A program made the translations under genes and the position numbers. The notes under the pieces were generated by a model that saw only the letters and a program-made list of their open reading frames with translations, did no database searches and was not told where the DNA came from. Below are positions 25,638 to 33,758 of a stretch of 64,000 bases of DNA, piece after piece. This stretch comes from an uncultured Paracoccaceae bacterium (GTDB taxonomy: Bacteria; Pseudomonadota; Alphaproteobacteria; Rhodobacterales; Rhodobacteraceae). The DNA is taken from contig CALKOT010000031.1 of assembly GCA_938092015.1 (NCBI GenBank), positions 1 through 64,000 of the forward strand, in the 5' to 3' direction. How positions within the stretch are numbered: the stretch's first letter is position 1; every line of letters begins with the position of its first letter.

Positions 25638-27707
25638 TTAGTCGGCCAGCTCAGCGATTTCGCGGCGGAACGGAAGGGCATCGCCAATGTCTTCGCCGTC
25701 CAGTTCTCGCGCGAACCGGTGCCCGGCGTATGTCGCCCATGCGATCGGGCCGGGGGCGTTGGCGTCGCCGATCAGGCGCACAGAGTTAATCCCAGCGTCA
25801 GCCCAGTCTGCCTCTCGCGCTTTCAGCGCCTCATAGACGGCATCGTTCGGCAGGCGAGAGGCGACCATGACCACCGCATCAGCCGCCTGTTCGCGTGTTT
25901 GGTCAGTGTAAGTGCAGTTCGTTGTAATCGCCCCGTTTCCAACCGCGACAACACCCCGATTGAGCTGAATATCGACGCCCATCTCAACCAGCCGTTTGTG
26001 GATCGTCACCTGCTCAAGCGTGTTGTTCGTCCAGTCTGAAACATAGGCGCAGGGCGTGACCAGCGTGACGGCGCAGCCAGCCTCAACCAGCCGTTCAGCG
26101 ATCACACCGCCCATATAATAGTGGTCGTCATCATAAACAGTGACGGCGCCGGTCGGCAGGCGACCGGCCATGATATCGTCAGGTGTAAAGATCGGCATCG
26201 CAGCATCGATAGGCATTGGGACAACATGCTGGCGCGACACGCCATCAGCCCGCCATGCCGCACCGGTAGCGATGCAGATGTTCTCAAATCCGAATTCAAG
26301 CACCTGTTCGGCGGTCAGTTCTGACCCGAAATACGTCTCTACATTTGGTTTCTGGCTAAGCTGATATTCGCGATAATCGGCAACCCGGCCCCAGGCTGAA
26401 AGTCCCGGCAAGGCCCGCTCACGCTTCACGCGGCCACCAAGCACATCGCCCGCCTCAGCCAGCGCAACGTCATAGCCGCGCTTGGCGCAGGCTAGCGCCG
26501 CCTCAAGCCCCGCAGGGCCGGACCCGAGGATCAGCACGTTGGAAGATCCGCCCTTTTCGTTCATCCGTTCGGGGTGCCAGCCTTTGCGCCATTCTTCCAT
26601 GAACGACGGGTTTTGCGTGCAACGACTGATCGACATGGTCATGTCGCCAGTGATGCAGATGTTGCACCCAATGCATTCGCGAATGTCCTCAATCCGCCCT
26701 TCCTCAACCTTCTTCGGCAAGAACGGATCAGCGATGGACGGGCGTGCACAACCAATCAGATCCAGTGTGCCGCTGGTCAGCTGCCGCGCCATGACATCCG
26801 GGCTGGTAAAGCGACCCACGCCGACGACGGGTTTGGTGGTGAGCGATTTGATCCCCCGCACAAGATCCTCTTGCGCCGCCTCTTCCTTGAACCGGGACGG
26901 TCCAGAGCAATCCTCCCACGCGCCATGTGCGAGGTCCCATAGGTCGGGCAAATCAGCGTGCATTTCGATGAAATCGCGAACTTCGGAATTGGCGAAACCG
27001 AGGTCCCCAACCATTTCATCCAACGACAACCGCAGGGTCAAGCCCATCGTATCGCCGACCTCATCGCGCACGTCAGCAACGACTTCGCGCACAAACCGGG
27101 CGCGGTTTTCCAGACTGCCACCGTATTCGTCGGTGCGATGGTTCGTAGCTGTGGACAGAAAGTGCTGGAAAATACCGAACCCATGCGCGCCATAAAGGCA
27201 GATCAGATTGAAACCAGCCGTCCGGCTGCGTTTGGCGGCGATGACGAACCAGCGACGCAGATCCTTGATGTCCTGCTTGTCCAAAGCCCGCGCCTGAACC
27301 GGGTCGTTCGTGAACGTGCGGATCGGCATGGCAGACGGCGCCAGTGGCACCTCTTTGGTATAAAGATTAGGCCCGTTAATGCCTGAATACGCCAACTGAA
27401 TGCCCGCCAGCGCGCCATGGCTTCTAATCTTGTCCGCCATCTTGGCGATCATCGGAATGTCGCCATCATCCCAGAGGCGCAGTTCAATATAGGGCGCAAT
27501 CTCAGACGAATGGTGCATCTCGCATTGTTCGGTAAAGACAACGCCCCAGCCGCCTTCGGCCTTGATCCCGCGCATTTCAGCGGCCGATGACGGATCGCGA
27601 TAGCCGCCGCCATTGCAGTGTGGCACCTGATAAAAGCGGTTCTTTGCCGTGACCGGGCCAATGTCGAGGGGCTGGAAAAGAACGTCGTATCGGCTGTCTC
27701 GCGTCAT
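25638..27707 (-). CDS. TMADH/dimethylamine-dehydrogenase-like FMN, 4Fe-4S flavoenzyme
   Basis: A 689-residue protein made of an N-terminal old-yellow-enzyme barrel (1-370) and C-terminal nucleotide-binding domains (LILGSGPAGLEAALACAKRG, about 388-407). Cys31 in FYQVPHCNGGG matches the Cys that holds 6-S-cysteinyl-FMN in trimethylamine dehydrogenase. The 4Fe-4S motif is ECIGCNICITGDMTM...RCTQN. At the position of TMADH Tyr60 the sequence has Gln (TEQCE), as I recall for dimethylamine dehydrogenase, and the Trp264 region differs (AHGAWEDCSGPSRF). The reaction is probably oxidative N-demethylation of a secondary or tertiary amine; StcD-type N-methylproline demethylases are an alternative. The gene is divergent from an M20 deacylase. 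Confidence 0.82.
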   Translation of the reverse strand: MTRDSRYDVLFQPLDIGPVTAKNRFYQVPHCNGGGYRDPSSAAEMRGIKAEGGWGVVFTEQCEMHHSSEIAPYIELRLWDDGDIPMIAKMADKIRSHGALAGIQLAYSGINGPNLYTKEVPLAPSAMPIRTFTNDPVQARALDKQDIKDLRRWFVIAAKRSRTAGFNLICLYGAHGFGIFQHFLSTATNHRTDEYGGSLENRARFVREVVADVRDEVGDTMGLTLRLSLDEMVGDLGFANSEVRDFIEMHADLPDLWDLAHGAWEDCSGPSRFKEEAAQEDLVRGIKSLTTKPVVGVGRFTSPDVMARQLTSGTLDLIGCARPSIADPFLPKKVEEGRIEDIRECIGCNICITGDMTMSISRCTQNPSFMEEWRKGWHPERMNEKGGSSNVLILGSGPAGLEAALACAKRGYDVALAEAGDVLGGRVKRERALPGLSAWGRVADYREYQLSQKPNVETYFGSELTAEQVLEFGFENICIATGAAWRADGVSRQHVVPMPIDAAMPIFTPDDIMAGRLPTGAVTVYDDDHYYMGGVIAERLVEAGCAVTLVTPCAYVSDWTNNTLEQVTIHKRLVEMGVDIQLNRGVVAVGNGAITTNCTYTDQTREQAADAVVMVASRLPNDAVYEALKAREADWADAGINSVRLIGDANAPGPIAWATYAGHRFARELDGEDIGDALPFRREIAELAD

Positions 27708-27784
27708 GCGGTGGCTTTCTTATGCTGCGTTCGACGAATGCTTGCTGGGGCTGAGCTTAAGGAAAAGAACCGGTTGGGGAAGCC

Positions 27785-27807
27785 CTGATTAGTGCCTCGC
27801 TAATCAG
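27785..27807. promoter_or_regulatory. Dyad operator in the TMADH/M20 divergent promoter
   Basis: CTGATTAG (27785-27792) and CTAATCAG (27800-27807) are exact inverted repeats separated by 7 bases. The core ATTAG-N7-CTAAT has the T-N11-A form bound by LysR-type regulators. It lies between the two divergent genes at 27707 and 27874. The LysR gene at 29050-29976 is the obvious candidate regulator, by inference. Confidence 0.6.
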
Positions 27808-27873
27808 AGTATCGGTGAGGGAGGCTGGTCCTGCCCGCAGCTTGTGCTAGGCAAGGACGAACAAGGAGACACC

Positions 27874-29028
27874 ATGAGCACCACCGACATCCTGCGCGAC
27901 CTGATCGCCTTTCCAACCGTCAGCGTGAATCCGAACCGCGATCTGATCGACTATTGCGCTGGAATACTGGAAGGTATCGGCGCCGAGGTTACGATCATCG
28001 AAGATGAGACCGGCACCAAAGCAAACCTCTACGCCACCATTGGCCCCCGTGATCGGCCCGGCGTGCTTTTGTCAGGGCATACGGATGTTGTGCCGATCGA
28101 CGGGCAGGACTGGACCGTGCCCGCATTCGAACTGACTGAGGCGGACGGCAAGCTCTATGGACGCGGCACGGCAGACATGAAGGGCTTTGTCGCCAGCGCA
28201 TTGAACGCGGCCATCGATGCATCGAAACGCGACATCCAAACGCCGCTACATCTGGCGTTGTCCTATGACGAGGAACTCGGCTGTGTCGGCGTGCATTCCA
28301 TGATCGACATGCTCGCCGCCGCGCCGTTCCGCCCAATGTTCTGCATCGTGGGGGAGCCGACCTTGCTGTCCGTCGCAACCGGCCACAAAGGTAAAACCGG
28401 CTGTCAGGCAGTTTGCAAGGGGCAAGAGGGGCATTCTGCGCTGGCGCCATTTGCGCTGAACGCGATCTATCTGGCGAATGACCTGATATTGGCGATCCGG
28501 GATCTGCAGGTAGATGTCATTGAGACCTGCGGCCATGACGATGGTTATGACGTGCCCTACACGACGCTGCATGTCGGCGTCATTCAGGGCGGCGTGGCCC
28601 TGAATATCGTCCCGAACGTCTGCACGTTCCGGTTTGAAATCAGAAACATTGTTGAGGATGATCCTGAGCCTATTCTGGATCGCATACGCGCAGCTGCGGC
28701 TGAGATCTTGGCCAAGGCCCAGGCTGAGTTCCCAGAGGCGGATATCGAGATTGAAGTGACGAACCGCTATCCTTCTCTCGGCACACCTGAGAATGCTGAG
28801 GTCGTGAGTTTTGTTAAGTCTTTGAGTGGGTCCAATGGGACGATGAAGGTCGCATTCGGAACTGAGGGCGGGCTGTTCGATCAAAAACTGGGTGTACCTA
28901 CAGTGGTCTGCGGACCGGGATCGATGATGCAAGGACACAAGCCAGATGAGTTTGTGAGCGTTGAGCAACTGGCAAAGTGCGATGAGATGCTGACGAAACT
29001 GGTGGAGCGGTTGGAGGCGGGGATCTAA
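27874..29028 (+). CDS. M20 family deacylase, ArgE-like (second copy)
   Basis: About 384 residues from ATG 27874 (MSTTDILRDLIAFPTVSVNP), with AAGGAGA directly upstream; the earlier GTG at 27844 lacks a site. Metal-ligand motifs are GHTDVVPI, GRGTADMKGF, DEELGCVG and the late GPGSMMQGHKPDEF His. It is a paralogue of the 3834 gene. Placement opposite the TMADH-like gene and near the LysR gene suggests deacylation of a catabolic intermediate rather than arginine biosynthesis. Confidence 0.87.
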   Translation: MSTTDILRDLIAFPTVSVNPNRDLIDYCAGILEGIGAEVTIIEDETGTKANLYATIGPRDRPGVLLSGHTDVVPIDGQDWTVPAFELTEADGKLYGRGTADMKGFVASALNAAIDASKRDIQTPLHLALSYDEELGCVGVHSMIDMLAAAPFRPMFCIVGEPTLLSVATGHKGKTGCQAVCKGQEGHSALAPFALNAIYLANDLILAIRDLQVDVIETCGHDDGYDVPYTTLHVGVIQGGVALNIVPNVCTFRFEIRNIVEDDPEPILDRIRAAAAEILAKAQAEFPEADIEIEVTNRYPSLGTPENAEVVSFVKSLSGSNGTMKVAFGTEGGLFDQKLGVPTVVCGPGSMMQGHKPDEFVSVEQLAKCDEMLTKLVERLEAGI

Positions 29029-29049
29029 CGCTGCAGTGAGAAAGGTGCA

Positions 29050-29976
29050 TTAGCTGTCCAGCCCTGGCAGATCACCTGCTTCAACTCGCCCTTTCACATG
29101 GTCATGAAACGCCGAGACGATCCGGGAACGATGCTCTGACCGCTTTGTCGCCAACCCAACAACTAGATGTCGGTGATCGCCCGATAGCGGCAGATATGCG
29201 AGTTCCTCACCGTCCGGCGCGGTGGTTGTAGTGGGCCGCATGTTGATGAGGCAAAACCCAAAGCCATTTGCGACCAAACTGCGCGCAACCGACAATGATG
29301 CGGTTCTTTCCGAAATTGTGGGACGAAATCCTTCATTTTGAAATGTAGAAAGGAAATATTCCCGACTTAGCGGCAAGTCGAGCAACACCATTGGCTCTGC
29401 CGCTAACTCTTCAAGCGTCACTTCGCCCTTCTGAACCAGCGCATGATCATGCCGGATCATCACATAGGGCGGTAACGCGGACAGCGCCTCAAACGCGATG
29501 TCTTTCGGGATTTCGAGGTCGTAAGTAATCGCAACGTCAATCTCAGCGCGTCCCAGCATTCGCAGCAGGTCCGCCTGATGCGCTTCGCGAAGGGTCACGC
29601 TTGCATCAGGGTAAACACTTTCAAACGAACGCCGCACCGCCGCACTGACCATCGGCGCAATCGTCGATAGCGCCCCAACAGCAATCGGCCCGCGCGCTGT
29701 ATCTGCGATGTCATTCGCAAGATCGTTCAGCGCCCCAGCGCTATCCAGAATTCGCTTCGCCTCAATGAAAATCCGCTGCCCGCCTGGAGTCAGCGACAGG
29801 CCTTGCGCATGCTGGCGAACAAACAACTGCGCGCCAAATTCAGCCTCCAACTGGCTGATCGCGGCTGAGATTGACGGCGACGAGACGTTCAGCCGCTTGG
29901 ACGCCAGCGCAATTGTGCCAGCATCACCCACTGCAACAAGGTATTCTAGCTGCCGAAAGGTGAAGCGCAGCGGCAT
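29050..29976 (-). CDS. LysR-type transcriptional regulator
   Basis: A 308-residue LysR protein. The N-terminal winged HTH is FRQLEYLVAVGDAGTIALASKRLNVSSPSISAAISQLEAEFG (residues about 6-47), followed by the periplasmic-binding-like effector domain. The ATG overlaps the stop of the Rieske oxygenase (TGATG), so it is the last gene of a five-gene operon (33329 to 29050). It may control that operon and the dyad at 27785. Confidence 0.92.
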   Translation of the reverse strand: MPLRFTFRQLEYLVAVGDAGTIALASKRLNVSSPSISAAISQLEAEFGAQLFVRQHAQGLSLTPGGQRIFIEAKRILDSAGALNDLANDIADTARGPIAVGALSTIAPMVSAAVRRSFESVYPDASVTLREAHQADLLRMLGRAEIDVAITYDLEIPKDIAFEALSALPPYVMIRHDHALVQKGEVTLEELAAEPMVLLDLPLSREYFLSTFQNEGFRPTISERTASLSVARSLVANGFGFCLINMRPTTTTAPDGEELAYLPLSGDHRHLVVGLATKRSEHRSRIVSAFHDHVKGRVEAGDLPGLDS

Positions 29977-31112
29977 CAGGTGGCGGCGTCTTGTCGGGCG
30001 AGCCAGAGGAGGAAATCGCGGACCGTCCCCTCATAATCTTCACCCGCCAACGGCCCGCCAGTGGCATGGCGCGACCCAAGCGCAGTTTGCATCTTTTCCA
30101 GCTTTTCGCGATCTTCTGTGTTCACATCTTCCCAGAGCTTGATGCGGGCCTTCAGTGTATCCTCATCCAGATCATCGCCATAGGTCGAAACGGTCCAGCG
30201 GACATCAATACTGTCCACGGTCAGTGGCAGGATTGATAGCGAGACCAACAACGTGGCCGCCTGACTGGCGACCTGACAGGGGAAAACGGAATAGAGAGAT
30301 GACCGGCGACGTTCCGCATCGCTCAGCCCCGACGACCCGTAACCGCGTGTCGGAGCATCTTCAGGATACTTGGCGTTATAGCTGGTGAAACCGGGGCCAG
30401 AGACGGCCTTTTTGCTAAGGCCCGTTGGGGTGTACCCGTGCAGCGTTTGCGGATGGACGACCGAAAGGTGATAGCCTTCCATGAAGTTCTCAACGAGGCA
30501 TTTCCAGTTGGTGCGCCAGATCTCTTGCGCGGAATGTACGAGGCGAAACTGGTCCGGCTCATACGCCCCGACCAGCGAATTCAGACCGGTAAGTTCTGCG
30601 TCGAGATCGGAAGGCGTATCGCTGAGTGAGACGTAGATGAACCCCATCCGCTCTTCACACGGAAAACTGGGCAGGCCGCAATTCGCCATATCGAATCCGG
30701 CATTCTTCATACGCGCGGCGCGTTTCAACTCTCCGTCCAGCGCATATGTCCAGGCGTGATACGAGCAGATGAAGCGTTTCGCCGTGCCCGCGCCCTCCGC
30801 AACTGGCATTCCGCGATGGCGGCAGACGTTGGACAAAACGCGGATTTCGCCGCCGGTACGAACGATAATCAGCGGCTCGTTCAGGATCTGAATCGTGTAA
30901 TAGTCGCCCTCTTCCGGGATTTCATCCGCTCTGCCGAGGCATTGCCAGCCCTGCCGAAGGATTGTCTGGCATTCGTATTCGAAAAAGGAAGGGTCCGTGT
31001 AAAACACCCCAGGCAGCCCCTGCGGAGCGTCCGCGGGCAGCGCAGCAATCCGCTGCAACTCTGCCCGCATGTCGGCGATCAACGCCGCGCTACTCGTCGC
31101 CGGGTACGCCAT
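29976..31112 (-). CDS. Rieske non-haem iron oxygenase, alpha subunit (1)
   Basis: About 378 residues from ATG 31112 (MAYPATSSAALIADMRAELQ). The frame is open to 31226, but the extra N-terminus would overlap the DUF1028 gene by 137 bases and looks non-native. The Rieske 2Fe-2S motif is CRHRGMPVAEG...CSYHAWTYALDG and the mononuclear iron site is NWKCLVENFMEGYHLSVVHP. The family hydroxylates aromatic acids or N-demethylates quaternary amines such as stachydrine, glycine betaine and carnitine. No reductase or ferredoxin gene is in the operon, so electrons must come from elsewhere. Confidence 0.88.
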   Translation of the reverse strand: MAYPATSSAALIADMRAELQRIAALPADAPQGLPGVFYTDPSFFEYECQTILRQGWQCLGRADEIPEEGDYYTIQILNEPLIIVRTGGEIRVLSNVCRHRGMPVAEGAGTAKRFICSYHAWTYALDGELKRAARMKNAGFDMANCGLPSFPCEERMGFIYVSLSDTPSDLDAELTGLNSLVGAYEPDQFRLVHSAQEIWRTNWKCLVENFMEGYHLSVVHPQTLHGYTPTGLSKKAVSGPGFTSYNAKYPEDAPTRGYGSSGLSDAERRRSSLYSVFPCQVASQAATLLVSLSILPLTVDSIDVRWTVSTYGDDLDEDTLKARIKLWEDVNTEDREKLEKMQTALGSRHATGGPLAGEDYEGTVRDFLLWLARQDAAT

Positions 31113-31764
31113 AGGAAGGTGCTTCTCGCGGGTCGAGCGCGCGTTGGATGTAGGCGTCCATCTGGGGTTTGTAGACCTCCCACGCTGCTGCGATGGCTTC
31201 GATGGGGCAGTCTTCTGTCCAGTCACAGCGGAGGTCTGCGGCTGGCCATTGAACCTTGTCGCAAATCTGCATGCCAGCGGAGTGGACGGGCCCAGCCTCT
31301 CCCCCCGCCGCCAGCCCGGCGCGCATGGCTGCGATCAGCCGGTCGCCGAGGTGGCCGGTCGTTCGCTCAAACCCGTCCACGATGGCCTGCGGCACATCTT
31401 CATTGGCAAGCATATTGCCAGCCGCGATGACGTCTTTACCCGCTGCATCCGTCCAGACGCCCAGCGAGTTCGGGCCAGAATGGATCGCCGTGCCGCCCTT
31501 TGCGTCAATCGCCAGAACCTGCCGGTATTCGATGAAACGGCCCTGATCGCGGACGCCTGCAACAGCCTCTGCCGCCGACATGCCGCCCTGCATCAGGTCC
31601 AGCGCGAACGGCCCCAGCGTCGGGTCAGTGATGTTCTGGCTGGCGACGGCGCCAACTCCCGCCCGCGTATACGCGCAGCGCGCGGCAACGGCGGGAGAGG
31701 ATGATGACACCGCAATGCCGAACATGCCCGTTTCGGCGCATCGGGCGACCAGTGAAAAAGTCAT
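31090..31764 (-). CDS. DUF1028 family putative Ntn-hydrolase
   Basis: About 224 residues. The start at 31764 (MTFSLVARCAETGMFGIAVSSS) overlaps the RidA stop as ATGA, the same coupling used elsewhere in the operon; the longer frame to 31815 runs into ridA. Sequence features are the N-terminal SLVARC, GVGAVASQNITDPTLGP and AGGEAGPVHSAGMQI of DUF1028. The family resembles Ntn hydrolases, and I know of no assigned reaction. It lies between RidA and a Rieske oxygenase. Confidence 0.87.
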   Translation of the reverse strand: MTFSLVARCAETGMFGIAVSSSSPAVAARCAYTRAGVGAVASQNITDPTLGPFALDLMQGGMSAAEAVAGVRDQGRFIEYRQVLAIDAKGGTAIHSGPNSLGVWTDAAGKDVIAAGNMLANEDVPQAIVDGFERTTGHLGDRLIAAMRAGLAAGGEAGPVHSAGMQICDKVQWPAADLRCDWTEDCPIEAIAAAWEVYKPQMDAYIQRALDPREAPSYGVPGDE

Positions 31765-32189
31765 TTCGAATACCCCGCTGGGATCACGGCAGTTCCGTCG
31801 ATTTCCACCAGCCATTCGGGTCGCGCCAAAGCCTGCACCACCAACCCCGTTGAAACGGGATGCACGCCTTTGATGTACTCGCCCATCGTCCGGTAGACCG
31901 CCTCGCGGTGCCGCACATCGGTGATGTAGACGACGACCTTCACAAGATGCGCCATCTCACCGCCCACTTCTTCGATCAGCTGGCGGATATTCTGCATCAC
32001 CTTGTGGGTTTGGGCGACCGGATCATGGCTGTCGAGATTGACAGCGTCATCGAGGTTCTGCGGGCACTGGCCGCGCAGCCAGACCGTTTTGCCGCCCTCT
32101 GTCACCACAGCCTGACAGAGATCATTGTCGAGGTTCTGTTCCGGATAGGTGTCAGAGGTATTGAATGTGCGGATGCGAGTATGAGCCAT
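31761..32189 (-). CDS. RidA/YjgF family enamine/imine deaminase-like protein
   Basis: A 142-residue member of the RidA (YjgF/YER057c) family. LCQAVVTEGGKTVWLRGQCPQNLD (about 25-48), DPVAQTHKVMQNIRQLIEEVGG (about 56-77) and the C-terminal RPEWLVEIDGTAVIPA are typical. RidA proteins hydrolyse reactive imines released by PLP enzymes or amine oxidation. In an operon with oxygenases that may act on amines, it could clear an imine intermediate. That coupling is inferred. Confidence 0.88.
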   Translation of the reverse strand: MAHTRIRTFNTSDTYPEQNLDNDLCQAVVTEGGKTVWLRGQCPQNLDDAVNLDSHDPVAQTHKVMQNIRQLIEEVGGEMAHLVKVVVYITDVRHREAVYRTMGEYIKGVHPVSTGLVVQALARPEWLVEIDGTAVIPAGYSK

Positions 32190-32204
32190 GTTCGTGTCCT
32201 CAGA

Positions 32205-33329
32205 TCAGGCGCCGCTGCGCACTTTGCCATAGATATACTGGGCGAAATCGTAGTTCGGACGCTCAAGATGGCTGAGATGGCCAGGCTCCGCATGGCCTGA
32301 GCACAAGCCTTTGTAGACTTTTTCGGTGCAGCCACGATCCTCGATGTTCACATCATCAAGAAGCGTTTTCAGCGCCGCAAAATGCTTCTGCGCATCTGGG
32401 TCGTTCACATAGTCAGGCGACATACCGCCGCCAAAGCCGATCTGCACCTGCCCGACACCGTTCGGGTGCAGGCAGAGGTACCAGAAATATCCGGGTGTCA
32501 GCGTGATCAGCAGGCTGGGGTAGATCGCCAACAGATAGGTCATGCGGCGGCGGTCGCCTTCCAGCGTCGTGTTGCTGGGATGCGCCAGCGCGATCTTCAG
32601 CGTGTCGTCCTTCAGGATCGTGTGGTAGTTGAACGCCGCCTCGCCGGGCGGGCAGATCATTTCTTCCAGCTTGGAAAGCCCGCCGATCGTGCCCGCATGG
32701 CAGACCGGCAGGTGGTAGCTTTCCATAAAGTTCTCGGCCAGCACCTTCCAGTTCGTGTCCCAAAGGTGCGTCTCGTAAAACGTCTCAGTATAGGCGCCCA
32801 TGTTGTAGTCGCCGACGAGATCTTCGACCGATTTCAGCTGCGTCGCCACGGCGGGTGCATCAGGGTTTAGCGAGACGAAGATCCAGCCCTGCCATTCCTC
32901 ACAGCGGATATCGGGGAGGGCATAGTCACCTTTACAGAACCCTTCGTTCTGCGTCATCGCCGGTGCGCCGCGGAGGGAGCCATCGAGGTTGTAGGTCCAG
33001 GCATGATACGGACAGACGATGGATTTGGCGTTGCCGCGCCCTTCAAGAAGGGTCGACATGCGGTGGCGGCAGACATTGGACATGGCACGCAGGTCGCCTG
33101 AGCCGTCGCGCAGTACGATGATTGGCTGGTTCGCCAATTCCAGCGTCGTGTAATCGCCCGCTTTCGACAGCGCATCGGCGCGTCCGGCGCAGAACCAGTC
33201 CTGCGCGAAGATATGATCCAGCTCTGATTTCAGAAATTCGTCTGAGGTGTAGACTGAGGGCGGCATCGCCCGCGCCTCTTCAAACCGCACCGCGACATTC
33301 GCCGCCAATTCCCGAACCGCTTTGTTCAT
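32205..33329 (-). CDS. Rieske non-haem iron oxygenase, alpha subunit (2)
   Basis: About 374 residues from ATG 33329 (MNKAVRELAANVAVRFEEAR), preceded by AAAGGCGGCGAG; the longer frame to 33440 has no support. The Rieske motif is CRHRMSTLLEGRGNAKSIVC-PYHAWTYNLDG and the iron site NWKVLAENFMESYHLPVCHA. The pattern resembles quaternary-amine demethylating oxygenases (GbcA/Stc2 type). It is first gene of the operon that also encodes a second alpha-type oxygenase; the two may form a mixed oligomer or act in sequence. Confidence 0.88.
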   Translation of the reverse strand: MNKAVRELAANVAVRFEEARAMPPSVYTSDEFLKSELDHIFAQDWFCAGRADALSKAGDYTTLELANQPIIVLRDGSGDLRAMSNVCRHRMSTLLEGRGNAKSIVCPYHAWTYNLDGSLRGAPAMTQNEGFCKGDYALPDIRCEEWQGWIFVSLNPDAPAVATQLKSVEDLVGDYNMGAYTETFYETHLWDTNWKVLAENFMESYHLPVCHAGTIGGLSKLEEMICPPGEAAFNYHTILKDDTLKIALAHPSNTTLEGDRRRMTYLLAIYPSLLITLTPGYFWYLCLHPNGVGQVQIGFGGGMSPDYVNDPDAQKHFAALKTLLDDVNIEDRGCTEKVYKGLCSGHAEPGHLSHLERPNYDFAQYIYGKVRSGA

Positions 33330-33758
33330 TTCTCGCCGCCTTTCCGATCTCGTCAGTGGTGTTGTCGCTGTTTTGACATGAGTCGCGCAACTCTCACCCT
33401 TATCGCGATCAATATCAGCGATCTGATAAGGTGAAAGCAAACTTTTGTGCAGCTTTAGTTAGGTGTGGACTAAGATGATGTAGGACTAACATCCGCCAAG
33501 CAGAACCGTTGGGGCGAGCGACCAGCTCGGCCCGCGCCCAGCCACCCCCCGGGCGGGCGCACTGCAGCGCTGCAAGTTATTTATAAGTAGGATGTACTCG
33601 GCCCGATAAACCACCAGGCAAATAAGACATCGTTTGCCCACCTGTGGCTGGCCGCGGGCCTTAGTGCTTTATGGCAAAGCCTGTCCTTCCCACGCGAACC
33701 GCTTGCGCCTTGCCATTCCCTCCCCCATCCTCGCCAAAACGACCCAAGGGAGGCCCCG
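33330..33758. promoter_or_regulatory. Divergent promoter region between the Rieske operon and the gentisate-dioxygenase-like gene
   Basis: No gene is visible. TTAGT (33455-33459) and ACTAA (33469-33473) form an inverted repeat with a 9-base spacer, close to the LysR-type TTAG...CTAA pattern at 27785. This suggests, weakly, shared control by the operon's LysR protein. AGGGAGG at about 33747-33753 is the ribosome site of the plus-strand gene. Confidence 0.45.
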
